Below are positions 6,582 through 8,104 of a stretch of DNA of 8,104 bases, one piece after another. The notes under the pieces are model-generated. The model was given only the letters and a program-made list of their open reading frames with translations. It ran no database searches and was not told the DNA's origin. Origin of the DNA: Lachnospiraceae bacterium UBA6998 (GTDB lineage Bacteria > Bacillota > Clostridia > Lachnospirales > Lachnospiraceae); the NCBI GenBank assembly GCA_002448395.1, contig DJXS01000124.1, positions 9,616 through 17,719 of the forward strand, in the 5' to 3' direction. Position 1 is the stretch's first letter. Each line of letters opens with the position of its first letter. A program made the translations under genes and the position numbers.

Positions 6582-6644
6582 GATAAGAACAGGTAAGAGC
6601 AGAAAAGAGAAGAATAGAAACAGAAGAAAATAGAAGAGAACAGA
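6582..6644 (+). other. Purine-rich stretch
   Basis: 55 of 63 bases are A or G, with repeated AGAA/AGAG units and single pyrimidines about every 4-15 bases. It is not an exact tandem repeat. In a transcript it would be unstructured. It may be a low-complexity spacer or an RNA-binding site. Confidence 0.5.
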
Positions 6645-6649
6645 TTAAG

Positions 6650-6690
6650 TGTGTTATACACAGGACAATTTTTACAGTCCATGGTAAGAT
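6650..6690 (+). promoter_or_regulatory. Weak promoter candidate with adjacent palindrome
   Basis: AGGACA (6662-6667), a 17-base spacer and TAAGAT (6685-6690) match the sigma-A consensus at 4 of 6 positions in each box. The short inverted repeat TGTGT-TAT-ACACA (6650-6662) abuts the -35 and could be an operator. Start near 6697 would leave a leader of about 88 bases. Evidence is thin. Confidence 0.3.
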
Positions 6691-6770
6691 AGAAAAGAAA
6701 AGCTGTCTTTCTGAATCCTGTACTTGCAGACAGATCTGACAGGTAAATCATTCAGAAGGGATGATTGATA

Positions 6771-6777
6771 AAGGAGA
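6771..6777 (+). promoter_or_regulatory. Ribosome binding site deciding the dehydrogenase start
   Basis: AAGGAGA with 8 bases between GGAG and the ATG at 6785. The earlier in-frame ATG at 6761 directly abuts an AGAAGGG run with no spacer, so 6785 is preferred. Confidence 0.8.
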
Positions 6778-6784
6778 ATGTAAA

Positions 6785-8059
6785 ATGAAGGTTAAAGGCG
6801 TCAGAATGTATGGTGAAATGGATCTTCGTCTGGAGGAATTTGAGCTTCCCGAGATTAAAGATGATGAGATCCTGGTCAAGATTTACAGCGATAGTCTGTG
6901 CATGTCCACCTATAAGCTTGCAAAACAGGGCAAAAAGCACAAGAGATGCCCCCAGAACATCGAGACAAATCCCGTTCTGGTCGGACATGAGTTTGCCGGT
7001 ACGATCGTAAAGGTCGGCGAGAAGTGGAAAGATCAGTTCAAGCCCGGCCAGCGCTTTGCGCAGCAGCCCGCGCTGAACTACAAAGGGAAAATGGATTCTC
7101 CCGGATATTCCTACGAGTACTTCGGCGGCGACTGCACATACTGCATTTTCCCTTCCGAGGCTATGGAAGTAGGTGCTCTGATGCCCTTCGATGGCGACAG
7201 CTTCTACAAGGCATCCCTGGGCGAGCCTCTGAGTTGCTCCATCGGTGCGTTCCACGCCCAGTACCACACCAGCCGCAAAAACTACAACCATGAGATGGGC
7301 ATCAAGCGCGACGGCAACCTGATCATCATGGGCGGCTGCGGCCCCATGGGTCTTGGCGCTGTTGCATACGGTATTGTCTGCGAATATCATCCCAAGCGTA
7401 TCGTTGTCACAGATGTAGACGACGCCAAGATCGAGCGCGCAAAGGAAGTCATTCCGCCTTCCTATGCTGCGGAGCACGGCATCGAGCTGATCTACGCCAA
7501 CACTGCCAAGATGGATGACGCAAAGCAGGGCCTGATCGACCTGACCGACGGCCACGGTTACGATGATGTTCTGATCTACGTCCCGATCCCTGCAGTTGCA
7601 GAGCTGGGCAACCAGGTCATGGCGTTCGACGGCTGCATGAGCTTCTTCTCCGGCCCCAGCAACAGCGATTTCACTGCCAAGATCAACCTCTATGACTGCC
7701 ACTACAATTCCACCCATATCATGGGCACCACCGGCGGCACCAATGAGGACCTCATCGAGGCAAACGAGCTGGCCGCAAAGGGAATCATCGATCCCGCGAT
7801 CATGGTCACACATGTCGGCGGTATCGACAGTATCGCGGAAGCGACCTGCAACCTTCCCAACATCAAGGGCGGCAAGAAGCTTGCCTACACCCAGTTTGAG
7901 ATGCCCCTCACTGCCATCGAAGATTTCGGCAAGCTCGGCGAGACAGATCCCTTCTTCAAGGAACTGGATGAGTGCTGCAAAGCACACCGCGGCCTCTGGA
8001 ATCCCCAAGCGGAGCGCCTGATCTTCAAGCACTTCGGCGTGGATGTTGAAGCATTATAA
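6785..8059 (+). CDS. Zinc-dependent medium-chain dehydrogenase, L-sorbose-1-phosphate reductase-like
   Basis: Cytoplasmic NAD(P)-linked alcohol dehydrogenase, 424 residues, of the medium-chain zinc superfamily. The N-terminal GroES-like half carries the expected catalytic zinc ligands: Cys39 (DSLCMSTYK), His68-Glu69 (VGHEFAG) and Glu147 (GEPLSC). The structural-zinc cysteine cluster is absent. The Rossmann half has GGCGPMGLGA (183-192), and Asp210 ends the second strand (RIVVTDVDD), which favours NAD over NADP. The pattern SLCxSxxKxAxQGxxHK, PGYSYEYFGG, EPLSC.IGAFxAxYH and NHxMGI resembles SorE-type L-sorbose-1-phosphate reductases as I recall them. Such enzymes oxidise a hexitol phosphate or reduce a ketose phosphate. 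Next to mtlA the natural substrate is probably mannitol 1-phosphate or a related hexitol phosphate, but this is inferred. It is unrelated in sequence to MtlD. Codon use matches mtlA. Confidence 0.85.
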   Translation: MKVKGVRMYGEMDLRLEEFELPEIKDDEILVKIYSDSLCMSTYKLAKQGKKHKRCPQNIETNPVLVGHEFAGTIVKVGEKWKDQFKPGQRFAQQPALNYKGKMDSPGYSYEYFGGDCTYCIFPSEAMEVGALMPFDGDSFYKASLGEPLSCSIGAFHAQYHTSRKNYNHEMGIKRDGNLIIMGGCGPMGLGAVAYGIVCEYHPKRIVVTDVDDAKIERAKEVIPPSYAAEHGIELIYANTAKMDDAKQGLIDLTDGHGYDDVLIYVPIPAVAELGNQVMAFDGCMSFFSGPSNSDFTAKINLYDCHYNSTHIMGTTGGTNEDLIEANELAAKGIIDPAIMVTHVGGIDSIAEATCNLPNIKGGKKLAYTQFEMPLTAIEDFGKLGETDPFFKELDECCKAHRGLWNPQAERLIFKHFGVDVEAL

Positions 8060-8092
8060 GATTTGATGTAAAAAACGATATCTGTTTGAAAA

Positions 8093-8104
8093 ACAAAAGG
8101 CCCC
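8093..8104 (+). terminator. Possible first arm of a terminator, cut by the window end
   Basis: The window stops in AACAAAAGGCCCC, 45 bases after the dehydrogenase stop. An A-run followed by a GC block resembles the left arm of the terminator after mtlR. The matching right arm would lie beyond the window. Confidence 0.3.

Larger units (their letters stand above)
6414..6784. other. 371-base gap between mtlA and the dehydrogenase
   Basis: No gene was recognised. It contains the GC-rich hairpin near mtlA, a small hairpin CATACC/GGTGTG around 6526-6544, a purine-rich stretch, a short palindrome and a weak promoter candidate before the dehydrogenase. The gap is long for a simple operon, so the dehydrogenase may have its own promoter as well as read-through from mtlA. 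Confidence 0.6.

Noticed and set aside
6752..8032. 426-codon open frame on the minus strand opposite the dehydrogenase
   Set aside because: An antisense shadow with unusual composition; the plus-strand frame has zinc ligands and a Rossmann motif.

Overview
The window holds four genes that I can support, arranged around a D-mannitol utilisation locus. The organism is probably a moderately GC-rich member of the Bacillota, most likely Clostridia. The reasons are a MtlR-type regulator carrying PTS regulation domains, strong AGGAGG-type ribosome binding sites, and a catabolite-repression (cre-like) site. The species cannot be named from this sequence alone.

Layout, left to right. (1) mtlR (46-2190, +) encodes a multidomain PTS-controlled activator with all six expected phosphorylation residues in place. 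It ends in a long, nearly symmetric hairpin flanked by A and T runs (2244-2305), which can terminate transcription from both sides. (2) A convergent gene (2452-3933, -) encodes a two-domain PPK2 protein, a polyphosphate:AMP phosphotransferase. It has its own extended -10 promoter. (3) A 608-base divergent intergenic region (3934-4541) carries much regulatory structure: a cre-like site, a perfect 11+11 bp palindrome whose half-sites resemble the Bacillus MtlR box, a second dyad about three helical turns upstream of it, a remote copy of one half-site, and a good sigma-A promoter. (4) mtlA (4545-6413, +) encodes the fused mannitol permease IICBA. (5) A 371-base gap (6414-6784) holds a GC-rich hairpin without a U-tract and a purine-rich stretch. 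(6) A zinc-dependent medium-chain dehydrogenase (6785-8059, +) resembles L-sorbose-1-phosphate reductases. The window ends in what may be the first arm of its terminator.

How the genes fit together (partly inference). MtlA imports mannitol and phosphorylates it to mannitol 1-phosphate. MtlR probably senses the phosphorylation state of HPr and MtlA and activates mtlA from the palindrome centred near -64. The dehydrogenase stands where mtlD (mannitol-1-phosphate 5-dehydrogenase) would be expected. No mtlD is visible here, so it may be a non-homologous replacement. The polyphosphate gene lies between regulator and transporter but has its own promoter and no evident link to mannitol.

I see no undescribed defence, mobile or RNA system. 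The points most worth a second look are the regulatory architecture upstream of mtlA and the identity of the dehydrogenase. No tRNA, rRNA, CRISPR array or insertion sequence was recognised.
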